Below are positions 1-7,307 of a stretch of DNA of 64,000 nt, piece by piece. Each line of letters begins with the position of its first letter. Position 1 is the stretch's first letter. The position numbers and the translations under genes are program-made. The notes beneath the pieces were generated by a model, which was given only the letters and a program-made list of their open reading frames with translations, did no database searches and was not told the origin of the DNA. This DNA is from a virus: positions 1-64,000 of IMG/VR virus record IMGVR_UViG_3300023184_000086; one strand, given 5' to 3'.

Positions 1-528
1 TATTTCATTTTGAAGGCGAGTACGTTCTTTCTGCTGGGACTTTCGCATAGCCACAGCTTTTTCGGCACCCGTTTCTGTTGTTGAGCGGCCCAGTACTTGG
101 TCCACTCCCTCATCCATCTGTTTAAGTGCCTTACGGTTTGCTTCAATATTCTCTTTCTCGGTTTTGATCTTTTCATCATATACAGCAATTTTACTTTGAA
201 CATCACCACTAACTAAATTTTGATCCATATGTGCTTTACTTAGGAATCCAAATATACCCATGCTGGTAATAATCATTAATACTACAATAGCAGCAAAGAG
301 ATATGTTTTAATTAGCAGTGGAGCAGTCTTCCAATTTTGTTTAAGCCATACTGTGGCTACTAATTTACTAATCTCTAATGTAGTTCCCATGATGATGATG
401 GGAACAACTGCGGCGGCAAAGATAGCAGTAAGCCCTACTACGCTATAGTAAACAGCCACCGCTGATATACTTAGACCGCTTAGTAGTGCAAGGTATGCTA
501 TAAATTTTTCATTTAATGTGGGTTTCAT
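1..528 (-). CDS. Membrane protein with coiled-coil tail (3' end cut by window edge)
   Basis: The reading frame opens with ATG at 528 and is still open at base 1, giving 176 residues of a longer protein. Residues about 9-29 and 31-48 are hydrophobic and a third hydrophobic stretch lies near 72-96, so two or three membrane segments precede a charged, probably coiled-coil region (KIKTEKENIEANRKALKQ and onward). A TATAAATA late-promoter octamer sits only a few bases upstream, overlapping the stop of the neighbouring HNH gene. Similar membrane-plus-coiled-coil proteins occur in T4-like phages of aquatic bacteria, but I assign no function. The architecture would fit an inner-membrane or tape-like role; this is not shown. 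Confidence 0.75.
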   Translation of the reverse strand, partial: MKPTLNEKFIAYLALLSGLSISAVAVYYSVVGLTAIFAAAVVPIIIMGTTLEISKLVATVWLKQNWKTAPLLIKTYLFAAIVVLMIITSMGIFGFLSKAHMDQNLVSGDVQSKIAVYDEKIKTEKENIEANRKALKQMDEGVDQVLGRSTTETGAEKAVAMRKSQQKERTRLQNEI

Positions 529-533
529 AAGAA

Positions 534-541
534 TATTTATA
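534..541 (-). promoter_or_regulatory. Putative T4-type late promoter (TATAAATA)
   Basis: This is an exact TATAAATA octamer on the minus strand. It ends 5 bases before the ATG at 528 and overlaps the stop codon of the upstream HNH gene. With normal late-promoter spacing, transcription would begin at or next to the start codon, so the message would have almost no leader. The octamer matches the consensus used by T4 gp55/gp33/gp45-dependent transcription; use here is inferred. Confidence 0.45.
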
Positions 542-965
542 GTCGAGAATAGTCGGCAATCTCACAGCACATTTGAATAAATTCATCAACAGACATTTCT
601 CCTCTTGCCTTGTTAATTTGCTGGCTAACTACTTGTACATTCTTCATACTATATCCGTTGTTATTATCTATTCTATCTAAACTCGGCCCGTCTCTATGAT
701 TGATTTCTAGAACTAATTCTCTTCCTGATAATTGACAAGTTTTAGTTTCTTTAATTAATTTATGTACATCGTCTTCAGTTAGATTCCAATCATATCCTCG
801 ACTTAGTGCGCCGGCCTTTTGTTTAGAATATTTCATCTGAGCAAACTTAGTTGGATCTGAATTAGTCTGTTTAACTCGACGATCATATTTCTCGTCCATA
901 AGTTTTCGATATGCTATAGGATCTTCTTCTCTTAATTTTTTATACCAATCACCTGATTTAGACAT
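537..965 (-). CDS. HNH homing-type endonuclease
   Basis: The 142-residue protein carries an HNH-like core: TCQLSGREL, then EINHRDGPSLDRIDNNNGY, then NVQVVSQQINKARG and a C-terminal MSVDEFIQMC. This order (Cys-containing strand, His-x-Asp, S-L-D-R-I-D-N-x-x-GY, N-x-x-x-V, N-K) is typical of small phage HNH nucleases that act as free-standing homing endonucleases or in DNA processing. The N-terminal 50 residues are basic and polar, which suits DNA contact. It lies between a small unknown gene and a membrane-protein gene with 1-8 base gaps, so it is probably part of the same operon. A packaging-associated nicking role is an alternative. Confidence 0.8.
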   Translation of the reverse strand: MSKSGDWYKKLREEDPIAYRKLMDEKYDRRVKQTNSDPTKFAQMKYSKQKAGALSRGYDWNLTEDDVHKLIKETKTCQLSGRELVLEINHRDGPSLDRIDNNNGYSMKNVQVVSQQINKARGEMSVDEFIQMCCEIADYSRL

Positions 966-966
966 A

Positions 967-1359
967 TTATCTCCTCATCTTAGAAATGTCAATTGCTTCT
1001 TCATCACTAAAAACAGGCACAGCATTGCTCTTATGCATAGTAGCAATGCCTTTAACTTTGGTGCCAGTATATACTTTAGCAGGTGCCAAGGTTGCTACCC
1101 CACCAACTGTATTAAGACTCGGTATATGTTTGGTATTAGTACGACCTACCGGTGTCTCAAGTTTATATACCAACGGCTCAGCAGCCATAGCACGTTTTCT
1201 TTTTCGTTCTTCTTGTTCAACGCCTTGTCGTTTAAGAAGTTCTTTCCATGCGAAATCAAGTTCACGAGCACGTTGAGCCTCGGCGGCATTACGGAATTTA
1301 ATCTTGCCTTTTTTCTTTCCAGTCGTGGTAAGGGCAGGCCCACATAGATGCATGGACAT
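967..1359 (-). CDS. Conserved-looking phage protein of unknown function
   Basis: The 130-residue protein starts MSMHLCGPALTTTGKKKGK, has a basic, helical middle (AQRARELDFAWKELLKRQG, EERKRKRA) and a flexible C-terminus. I recognise no catalytic motif. Its start codon overlaps the stop of the upstream gene by one base (TAATG), which indicates translational coupling. The long, lysine/arginine-rich helix suggests nucleic-acid or protein binding only in a general way. The pattern resembles short proteins of aquatic T4-like phages. ATG at 1359 and an in-frame ATG two codons later are both usable starts. Confidence 0.7.
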   Translation of the reverse strand: MSMHLCGPALTTTGKKKGKIKFRNAAEAQRARELDFAWKELLKRQGVEQEERKRKRAMAAEPLVYKLETPVGRTNTKHIPSLNTVGGVATLAPAKVYTGTKVKGIATMHKSNAVPVFSDEEAIDISKMRR

Positions 1360-1670
1360 TATGCTATCTCTTTATCAAAAATAATTGAATTAACAGATTC
1401 AAACGTAACTTGTAGTTTGCGAGGCATACCAGTCCAACGCAGAATTGTTCCATTGGGACTAATCTTAAGAGAACCAGCAACAACCCAGATTTGGTGCCCG
1501 CTGGGATCGATACCTGCTAGTTTACGAACCACACCATTGATCAAACCATTAGCAGTATCCTTGCCTCGATTCCAATGATAGGTAGTACCTTTGTTTGTCC
1601 AGATTTGGAAGTCTTTGGAATCGGATAAACAATATTGTTTTACGTTAAGTAGAGTAGTTTCAGCATTCAT
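1359..1670 (-). CDS. Small protein of unknown function, first gene of early operon
   Basis: The 103-residue protein has alternating hydrophobic and polar strands (FQIWTNKGTTYHWNRG, HQIWVVAGSLKISPNGTILRW), which points to a compact beta-rich fold. No catalytic residues are recognised. Its ATG at 1670 follows an AGGAG ribosome site and a consensus promoter about 25 bases upstream, so it is the first gene of an operon that continues through the 130-aa protein and the HNH gene to the left edge. The stop overlaps the next start by one base. Confidence 0.7.
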   Translation of the reverse strand: MNAETTLLNVKQYCLSDSKDFQIWTNKGTTYHWNRGKDTANGLINGVVRKLAGIDPSGHQIWVVAGSLKISPNGTILRWTGMPRKLQVTFESVNSIIFDKEIA

Positions 1671-1692
1671 AAAGTTAATCTCCTATGCAATA

Positions 1693-1721
1693 ATTATAAC
1701 TACTTTTTACCAGTTTGTCAA
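1693..1721 (-). promoter_or_regulatory. Consensus sigma70-type promoter
   Basis: On the minus strand this reads TTGACA, 17 bases, TATAAT: a perfect match at both boxes with ideal spacing. The spacer contains GGTAAAA at the same offset as the promoter at 8953-8981. It lies upstream of the 1359-1670 gene and downstream of the porin terminator, so it starts a new unit. Host polymerase would read it without phage factors, suggesting early expression. Confidence 0.85.
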
Positions 1722-1730
1722 TGTTAATTT

Positions 1731-1760
1731 TTACCAAAAGAAAAGGCCCCGAAGGGCCTT
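1731..1760 (-). terminator. Rho-independent terminator of the porin gene
   Basis: A 7-bp perfect stem (AAGGCCC/GGGCCTT) closes a TTCG tetraloop on the minus strand and is followed by TTTTCTTTT. It begins 22 bases past the porin stop codon and isolates the porin from the operon that follows. Confidence 0.85.
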
Positions 1761-1781
1761 ACTTACAAATCTAATTTTGGA

Positions 1782-2669
1782 TTAGAAACTGTATTCTAGA
1801 CCAACGCCATAACGTGTGGTATCTGTGGCTGCTGTCTCTTTCAAGTAACGAGCCAATACTTTGGTATTTTTACCCAAAGTATAGTTAGCACCTACGTTGT
1901 AAGCGGTACGGTCACCATTTACACCATAACTAGCCATTGCGGATAGGGTTGGAGTTACAGTTTGAGTAATACCCATGCTCTTACCTTGACTGGTTACATT
2001 GGCTACTTTGTTGTCAGAGTATAGACCAAAAACTGTTGTACCTGTTTTAGCAAGTTCAAACTTAGCACCAACTGCATCGCTTACACTAGTTGTTCCGTTA
2101 TCGAAACGAGCATAAGTAACACCTAGAGGGCCAGTAGAATATACTAGGCTAAGAGATTGAGGATTTGGTGTTCCAGCAACTTCACTATTGGAAATTACAT
2201 AATTACCTGTAAGTCCTTGAACAAGTGTAGCAGATGCAAATACTGCATTGCTTAAACGTGCTCCATGATACGAATGGATAGCGGCTGCGCTAGAACCAAA
2301 CACATCTCCGCCCATAGCATCAAATGAATCCAATGATCTAGTTAGAGCAGTTTTGTCACGACCAAAACCAATTGATCCCATCTTGTGTGATAGGCCGACA
2401 ATAGCGTTACGATCACCAAGGGTGCTGGCTGCTGGAGCATCTACACCAACATTGGTTTCAACAATAGCAAATGCTGTTAAACCATTGCCGACAGCGTCGG
2501 ATGCTTTGAAACCAATACGACTTTTGTCATTGGTTAGAGATGTTACAGATGCTGCTGTGCCTACTGTAGAAGATTCTTCATAGACACGTGCCATTCCGTA
2601 AACGGATACATCAGCCTGGGCGAATCCCATAAGACCGATTAATAACGCAGAGATTGCGATTTTTTTCAT
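1782..2669 (-). CDS. Gram-negative outer-membrane porin (Porin_4 / OmpC-like)
   Basis: The 295-residue protein begins with a clear signal peptide (residues 1-19, cut after AQA) and mature DVSVYGMARV. It continues with amphipathic beta strands and porin hallmarks: SRIGFKASDAVGNGLTAF, RNAIVGLSHKMGSIGFGRD, and a last strand RYGVGLEYSF ending in the terminal Phe recognised by the BAM machinery. The order matches betaproteobacterial general porins, though those are usually about 330-390 residues; the loops are short here. It would form an outer-membrane diffusion channel. It has its own consensus promoter, an AAAGGAAA ribosome site and its own terminator, so it behaves as a self-contained accessory cassette. 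Possible roles are changing host permeability or masking a receptor; neither is shown. Confidence 0.92.
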   Translation of the reverse strand: MKKIAISALLIGLMGFAQADVSVYGMARVYEESSTVGTAASVTSLTNDKSRIGFKASDAVGNGLTAFAIVETNVGVDAPAASTLGDRNAIVGLSHKMGSIGFGRDKTALTRSLDSFDAMGGDVFGSSAAAIHSYHGARLSNAVFASATLVQGLTGNYVISNSEVAGTPNPQSLSLVYSTGPLGVTYARFDNGTTSVSDAVGAKFELAKTGTTVFGLYSDNKVANVTSQGKSMGITQTVTPTLSAMASYGVNGDRTAYNVGANYTLGKNTKVLARYLKETAATDTTRYGVGLEYSF

Positions 2670-2712
2670 ATTAAATTTCCTTTTGTTTTATACAGTCTTA
2701 CGACCATACTAT

Positions 2713-2741
2713 ATTATATATCTCTTTTAGACAAAGGTCAA
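2713..2741 (-). promoter_or_regulatory. Consensus sigma70-type promoter of the porin
   Basis: The minus strand reads TTGACC, 17 bases, TATAAT. The extent of the transcript is fixed by this box upstream and the hairpin at 1731-1760 downstream. The leader is about 35 bases and carries AAAGGAAA before the ATG. Confidence 0.85.
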
Positions 2742-2751
2742 TATATTTCTT

Positions 2752-3393
2752 TTACTTGTTAGCCAAAGGATTATCGATTGCTTTTTGGATTTTTTGATCA
2801 ATTTCTTTCTTCAAAACTTCCACATCTTTGGTAACTTCCTTCTTCAACTGCTGAGTTTCAGCGTTGATCTCTCTACGTGCTTGAGCCATTTCGGTACGTA
2901 CAGCATTGGCCTCTGCACGGGCTTTGTCCAAATCTTCTCTAACACCTTTACGCATTTCACGCATTTCACCTTCGGAATCACGCTGTGCTGCTTTAACAAA
3001 CCGTTCAACTTGCTCAGTAACTGATTCGTTTCTGCGTAGATCACTTTTTAGATCATTTTTAATATCACGTGTATATCCATTTGCCTCTGTAACTGAATCT
3101 TCGGCCTTCTTAATCTTTTGGTCAAGTATGGATATACGCTTATCGAACTCAGTCAAGTCTGGTGCTGAATATTCGGATATCTTTTTCTTCATACCCACGT
3201 AGTCTTTATAAACTTCAAAGGCTCCATACAATCCACCAAGTAATGATGATACCAATGTAAATGCTACCATTAGTTTAGCAGGAGTAAATTCATATCCACC
3301 AATGCTGATCACTGTATCCTTGCTAGCGTACTGTTTTACTGCTGCTTCTGCTTCGTCAATCTTAGCATTGACGTCTTTAATTTGTTCTGTCAT
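2752..3393 (-). CDS. Membrane-anchored coiled-coil protein
   Basis: The 213-residue protein has one hydrophobic segment near residues 40-60 (KLMVAFTLVSSLLGGLYGAF) and then a long, charged heptad-rich region to the C-terminus (for example EVTKDVEVLKKEIDQKIQKA). That is the layout of an inner-membrane anchor with an extended rod. Comparable proteins occur in T4-like phages of aquatic bacteria, without known function. It sits three bases after the 610-aa secreted protein gene, so the two are probably co-transcribed. A role in spanning or stabilising the cell envelope is inference. Confidence 0.75.
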   Translation of the reverse strand: MTEQIKDVNAKIDEAEAAVKQYASKDTVISIGGYEFTPAKLMVAFTLVSSLLGGLYGAFEVYKDYVGMKKKISEYSAPDLTEFDKRISILDQKIKKAEDSVTEANGYTRDIKNDLKSDLRRNESVTEQVERFVKAAQRDSEGEMREMRKGVREDLDKARAEANAVRTEMAQARREINAETQQLKKEVTKDVEVLKKEIDQKIQKAIDNPLANK

Positions 3394-3395
3394 TT

Positions 3396-5228
3396 TTATC
3401 TCCTGTATTGTAGGTCTATCATATCTTGATGTAACCTGTCGCTGCTTAATGATCGTAACGCACGAGCGTTATCGATTGTCTTTTGATTTCCGTATATATC
3501 TTTAGGTGGATAAAATATACCATCCTTCATTATTGTTGTTGCATATACATCAAACCCTTTTGGCTGTGCGGCTATTGCTGCAATATCTACACCACCTGCT
3601 AACTCATTTGGTTCTACATTCTTTTTAACTGTTTCAGTTTTTTGTTCAGTTTGATTTGTTTCTATATTAACTTTTGTTTCTACTATTTCAGTAACTGATG
3701 CACTACGTGATATTGAACTAGTAACAGGCATTACAGGCACATCAGGCTCGAGTGATTTAGTTTCTATTTTTGTTGTTTGTACAGGTGCAGTTTCTGCAAC
3801 AGGTTGTATAGATAATATCGAACTCAATTGTTGATTATTGTATGTAGGTCCCAATTGATTTCTATTTGCAGAATTAGCCGCCGTTAAAAAAGACGAATTT
3901 GAATTAGCGGGTGCTTGATAACTAATTTGATTGGTTTGCTGTGCGGTATTAACAGTGGTTGAATTCATTGATTGAGTTGAAGCAGTCATTAAACTTTGTA
4001 ATGATGTTGTTGTAGGACCTTGCAATTGAACTGCTGAAGTACTAGTTGGCTGTGCAGGTGGGGCAGACATCTGTGCAGTAGATGCAGTTTGAACCTGTGA
4101 TGCTTGACTGCTGGCCATGCTCATAGCATTTAGATTATCCACTGTGGCCATTGCTTGTTCTTGTGCCTTGGCACTACTTGTAGCAGCAACTTGATTGGCA
4201 TTTTGTACAGCCGCTGCCTGTGTGGCTTTATCTGCCGCTTGTATTTGTCCAATTAGATTCATAATCAAACTCATGTTAGGAGCAGACTTATTTGACTGCT
4301 GTTGAGATTGCACAGCACTTGATGCTGGCGGTTGTTGAATCTGTGTTGGTTGAGATTGCTGTGTTATTGCCTGTACATCCTTTAACACTTGTGGAACATT
4401 ATCAGGGGCAGTAATAACTCCAGTTGTTGATAACTGAACACCTCCTACATTTATTATAGGGGTACCAGATGATCCAGCATCATTAGTTGTTAAACCTGCT
4501 AGAGATATTCCAGACGGAACAACCACATTGGTTGATTTAATTAAATTGTTAAACCCAGGACATGTTGGGCTAGACGCCGGATTGGCTACACATGGATCTA
4601 CTCTATAGTTTAAACTAAAACTTACATTCATAATTTCTGGACCATAGTTACCAGCCCAAAAATTATTATCTTTACCTACAAACCCAAACTGTGCTGCGCC
4701 TAATTTATTAATATTATAAGGTTTGTCAAATGTTTCAGTAAAATTAAAATCACTCCAATTATATTTCCTATTGGTGTATTGTGTATAATCGTAATTTTCA
4801 ACAACCTTGCCAGCACTATTGTATATATTAACATATGCTGCAAGGTAGTCTTGTCTGCCGTCATCCCAGCCGTTACCATTCTTAGCACGGAAGCCAAAAT
4901 TAAACCCGCTTAGTTGAACTCCTGTACCTGCTGCTGCAAGAGCATTGTTTATATTAACCACTTGATTGAGATTTACATTACCATAAGAGAAATTAATACT
5001 TCCCGATTCCGCACGTATGCTAGGATTTGGGCCGCAGTTACCTGGCTCACCAGCATGAAAACATAACTGATTAACCAAGACACCATTGACCCAATTGCCC
5101 GTCGTGGCAGTAGGACTACCGGTAAAATTTACTAGGTTACCAGTAGTTGAATCTACTTGAGCATTAGAATAGTTTGAACACAAGAGCACCAAGCAAAGCG
5201 CCAATGCCCACTTTCTGATAAGTGTCAT
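3396..5228 (-). CDS. Secreted Gln/Ser/Thr-rich protein of unknown function
   Basis: The 610-residue protein has a signal peptide (residues 1-23, ...CSNYSNA) and a folded N-terminal region to about 215 with beta-rich sequence (GSINFSYGNVNLNQV, FGFRAKNGNGWDDGRQDYLAAY, several Cys). A long Gln/Ala/Ser/Thr-rich segment follows (residues about 285-500), then a C-terminal block ending KTIDNARALRSLSSDRLHQD. Cysteines in pairs (CFHAGEPGNC, CVANPASSPTC) suggest disulfides in the periplasm. The start overlaps the end of the preceding gene by 65 bases in another frame; I keep ATG at 5228 because it gives an intact signal peptide. No enzyme motif is seen. An envelope or decoy function is possible. Confidence 0.75.
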   Translation of the reverse strand: MTLIRKWALALCLVLLCSNYSNAQVDSTTGNLVNFTGSPTATTGNWVNGVLVNQLCFHAGEPGNCGPNPSIRAESGSINFSYGNVNLNQVVNINNALAAAGTGVQLSGFNFGFRAKNGNGWDDGRQDYLAAYVNIYNSAGKVVENYDYTQYTNRKYNWSDFNFTETFDKPYNINKLGAAQFGFVGKDNNFWAGNYGPEIMNVSFSLNYRVDPCVANPASSPTCPGFNNLIKSTNVVVPSGISLAGLTTNDAGSSGTPIINVGGVQLSTTGVITAPDNVPQVLKDVQAITQQSQPTQIQQPPASSAVQSQQQSNKSAPNMSLIMNLIGQIQAADKATQAAAVQNANQVAATSSAKAQEQAMATVDNLNAMSMASSQASQVQTASTAQMSAPPAQPTSTSAVQLQGPTTTSLQSLMTASTQSMNSTTVNTAQQTNQISYQAPANSNSSFLTAANSANRNQLGPTYNNQQLSSILSIQPVAETAPVQTTKIETKSLEPDVPVMPVTSSISRSASVTEIVETKVNIETNQTEQKTETVKKNVEPNELAGGVDIAAIAAQPKGFDVYATTIMKDGIFYPPKDIYGNQKTIDNARALRSLSSDRLHQDMIDLQYRR

Positions 5229-6420
5229 CTATTTTTACCTCATCCATTTTAGGAATTTGATCTTTATTTTCATTCCACGCCGCACGGGCTGCTTCACCAA
5301 TTTTGCCATCATATGGGCAAGGTGTTCCTGCTGCCAACATAGCATCAAACACTCTACGGTCTTGGCACATGGTAGCAACTGCTGCTACTTTCATACCCAT
5401 ATCATATAATGTTTTGCTTAGTTTTAGTCGTTCGCAATTCATGTCACGTACAGTACCACCGCTACTAACACCAAATATCTGTGTTTGTACGCTGCCACTT
5501 GTACCGGTACTACATAGGTCAGCATTGCCGCCACTCATCATTGTTGGAGCAACTGCGGTTGGTGGTGGTTGAATAATACGCTGTGTAATCTCAGTGGTAT
5601 TGATGTTACGATTAGTCATATCACCTGTATTGACATTGTTGTTTTGATTAACATTGTTGTTTTTGTTTTCACTGGTACTTGTGTTAGTATTGGTATTTTT
5701 GTTGTCGCTAGTGGATGTATTATTGTTATTGTTGGTCATTGTACCAGTATTAACATTGTTGTTATTGTTGGTCATCGTGCCGCTATTAACATTATTGTTT
5801 GTATTAACATTAGTAGAAGTACTAGTATTGGCATTAACATTGTTGTTGTTATTAGTCATTGTACCGCTGTTTATGTTATTATTGGTATTGACATTAGTAG
5901 CAGTGCTAGTATTGGAATTTTGATTAATGTTGGTCATTGTACCACTATTAATGTTATTGTTTGTATTAACATTGGTATTAGCACTAGTGTTTTGATTAAT
6001 GTTGGTCATTGTACCACTATTAATGTTATTGTTTGTATTAACATTAGTGCTGCTACTAGTATTCTGATTGATGTTGGTCATTGAGCCTGTATTAACATTA
6101 TTATTGTTATAGGTCATTGTGCCGGTATTAACATTGTTGTTATTATTGGTCATTGTGCCAGTATTAACATTGTTGTTATTATTGGTCATTGTGCCAGTAT
6201 TAACATTGTTGTTATTATTGGTATTGACACTTGTACTGCCAACAGTAGTTTGATTAATATTGGTTATTGTACCACTATTAACATTGTTGGTATTGACTGT
6301 GCTAGTGCTAGTAGATGTGTTGTTAGTATCTACTAGTGTTTTGCTATCATATGTAGTTTGCGCCCAAACCATACACATAAAAAACATGGCCGCTAGCCAT
6401 GATAGAACTTTCTTGAACAT
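5164..6420 (-). CDS. Secreted Asn-rich repeat protein with C-terminal hydrophobic end
   Basis: The 418-residue protein has a signal peptide (1-20, ending VWA), then about 250 residues made almost only of Asn, Thr, Ser, Val, Gly and Met in irregular copies of a VNTGTMTNNNN-type unit. A compact C-terminal region from about 300 to 418 contains cysteines (DLCSTG, NCERLKL, CQDRRVFDAMLAAGTPCPYDG) and ends with the hydrophobic GIGALLGALVFKLF. This is a plausible exported, membrane-tethered protein with a flexible linker. The C-terminal domain resembles small periplasmic domains in other aquatic phages, but I cannot name it. The 65-base overlap with the next gene suggests coupling. Confidence 0.75.
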   Translation of the reverse strand: MFKKVLSWLAAMFFMCMVWAQTTYDSKTLVDTNNTSTSTSTVNTNNVNSGTITNINQTTVGSTSVNTNNNNNVNTGTMTNNNNNVNTGTMTNNNNNVNTGTMTYNNNNVNTGSMTNINQNTSSSTNVNTNNNINSGTMTNINQNTSANTNVNTNNNINSGTMTNINQNSNTSTATNVNTNNNINSGTMTNNNNNVNANTSTSTNVNTNNNVNSGTMTNNNNNVNTGTMTNNNNNTSTSDNKNTNTNTSTSENKNNNVNQNNNVNTGDMTNRNINTTEITQRIIQPPPTAVAPTMMSGGNADLCSTGTSGSVQTQIFGVSSGGTVRDMNCERLKLSKTLYDMGMKVAAVATMCQDRRVFDAMLAAGTPCPYDGKIGEAARAAWNENKDQIPKMDEVKIDDTYQKVGIGALLGALVFKLF

Positions 6421-6487
6421 TGTATATAACCCCCGTTATGATATATTTACTTAGGGGTTTGCTACAATTAACCTAGTAGATTACAAA

Positions 6488-6523
6488 TAATAAACCCGCA
6501 CTAGGCGGGTTCATTATTTTTTT
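6488..6523 (-). terminator. Hairpin terminator, probably bidirectional
   Basis: A 7-bp stem AACCCGC/GCGGGTT closes a five-base loop, with AT-rich flanks on both sides (TTATTATTTG on the minus side, seven Ts on the plus side). It overlaps the stop codon of the 85-aa gene and separates it from the Asn-rich protein gene downstream. Confidence 0.65.
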
Positions 6524-6758
6524 GATATAGTCTCATAGCCTTTGCTCGGGCTAGTGCTAACCTAACTATAACATAATCGGACAATTCATCTTCATCATGA
6601 TGACATTTATCATCACATGTTATTAGAGTTGGACGACGATATGCAACATGAAAATCAACGTCGTCATATTCATCGTCGTCGTCGTCATCTATTTCGGATG
6701 GATTACTTCTTTGCAGGCTCAGCAGTTTTTGCTTCGACCTTGGCAGCAGGTGCTTCAC
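6501..6758 (-). CDS. Small acidic protein of unknown function
   Basis: The 85-residue frame holds a run of Asp (EIDDDDDDEYDDVDF) and a tail rich in His and charged residues (DDKCHHDEDELSDYVIVRLALARAKAM). The start is uncertain: the ATG at 6758 lies inside the preceding 78-aa gene in another frame, a 56-base overlap, and a later non-ATG start is possible. The acidic run could bind metals or mimic nucleic acid; nothing shows which. The terminator at its stop supports it as the last gene of a unit. Confidence 0.5.
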   Translation of the reverse strand: MKHLLPRSKQKLLSLQRSNPSEIDDDDDDEYDDVDFHVAYRRPTLITCDDKCHHDEDELSDYVIVRLALARAKAMRLYQKNNEPA

Positions 6759-6939
6759 TTTTGACAGGCGTTGCCTTTGCCTCTACCTTGCAAGTTTTGT
6801 CTTTAGCAGGATCACACTTTGCTGGAGCAGCAGCGGCACTAGCAGCAGGTGCCGGAGCAGGTGTAGCAGTCTTAGCAGGCTCAGTAGCGAAAGCAGCGGT
6901 TGCTACCAAAGTAGCGATAAGAGTAGCGATTGTTTTCAT
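6703..6939 (-). CDS. Small exported Ala/Pro/Lys-rich peptide
   Basis: The 78-residue protein starts with a signal peptide (about residues 1-18, KTIATLIATLVATAAFA) followed by a low-complexity Ala/Pro/Lys region with one pair of cysteines (KCDPAKDKTCK). It resembles short secreted host-type peptides of Burkholderiales. A good AAAGGAAA ribosome site precedes the ATG. No enzymatic role is expected; it may be a periplasmic linker or metal-binding peptide. Confidence 0.65.
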   Translation of the reverse strand: MKTIATLIATLVATAAFATEPAKTATPAPAPAASAAAAPAKCDPAKDKTCKVEAKATPVKSEAPAAKVEAKTAEPAKK

Positions 6940-6957
6940 TTGAAGTTTCCTTTAAAG

Positions 6958-7125
6958 TTAATGAAATTTATGCTTGACATTATCAACTCGACGACATGGA
7001 ACACTACGTCTTTCATCACAATTGGATAATCTCCAATCATAACTAGTAGGCAAATATTGTTCCAAAAACGGTTCGGTTTTATCCTTTTCCGGTTTATCGT
7101 AGTCAAGTTGTTTTTTGTCTTGCAT
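6958..7125 (-). CDS. Small hypothetical protein
   Basis: This 55-residue frame begins MQDKKQLDYDKPEKDKTEP and has a sensible polar composition with two cysteines (NCDERRSVPC). An upstream in-frame TTG at 7146 would add seven residues but has no better ribosome site. An overlapping frame here (6936-7151) has poor composition, so I prefer this one. No function is recognised. It lies between the rubredoxin gene and the small exported peptide gene. Confidence 0.45.
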   Translation of the reverse strand: MQDKKQLDYDKPEKDKTEPFLEQYLPTSYDWRLSNCDERRSVPCRRVDNVKHKFH

Positions 7126-7172
7126 ATATATATAACGCGGTAGCAAGACAAAAAGTTTACAATATTTCTAAA

Positions 7173-7307
7173 TTAAATATCCATTTCTTCGTAATCTGCT
7201 TTACCTACACCGCATTCCGGGCAAGCAAAATCATCATGTAACTCTTCCCATTTTCCTTCAGTTTCTTCATTGTGTACATGGCCACATACTACGCAAACGT
7301 GTTTCAT
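7173..7307 (-). CDS. Rubredoxin
   Basis: The 44-residue protein is MKHVCVVCGHVHNEE followed by a spacer and FACPECGVGKADYEE. The two CxxCG motifs (residues 5-9 and 29-33) are the iron-binding ligands of rubredoxin, at the length of a rubredoxin domain without extensions. Its ATG overlaps the stop of the rubrerythrin gene by one base (TAATG), so the two are translationally coupled. It likely passes electrons to the adjacent diiron protein. In classical rubrerythrins this domain is fused to the C-terminus; here it is a separate gene. Confidence 0.92.
   Translation of the reverse strand: MKHVCVVCGHVHNEETEGKWEELHDDFACPECGVGKADYEEMDI

Noticed and set aside
986-1347. Two overlapping plus-strand frames of about 100 residues
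   Set aside because: They lie opposite a well-formed minus-strand gene in a tightly coupled operon and have Ser/Arg-rich, shadow-like composition.
5569-6084. A 171-residue plus-strand frame rich in Ile and Val
   Set aside because: It is the mirror image of the Asn/Thr-rich repeats of the minus-strand secreted protein; its composition is fixed by that repeat and there is no ribosome site.
6936-7151. A 71-residue minus-strand frame overlapping the 55-aa gene
   Set aside because: Ile/Asn-rich composition with no clear ribosome site; the alternative frame has better protein-like composition.
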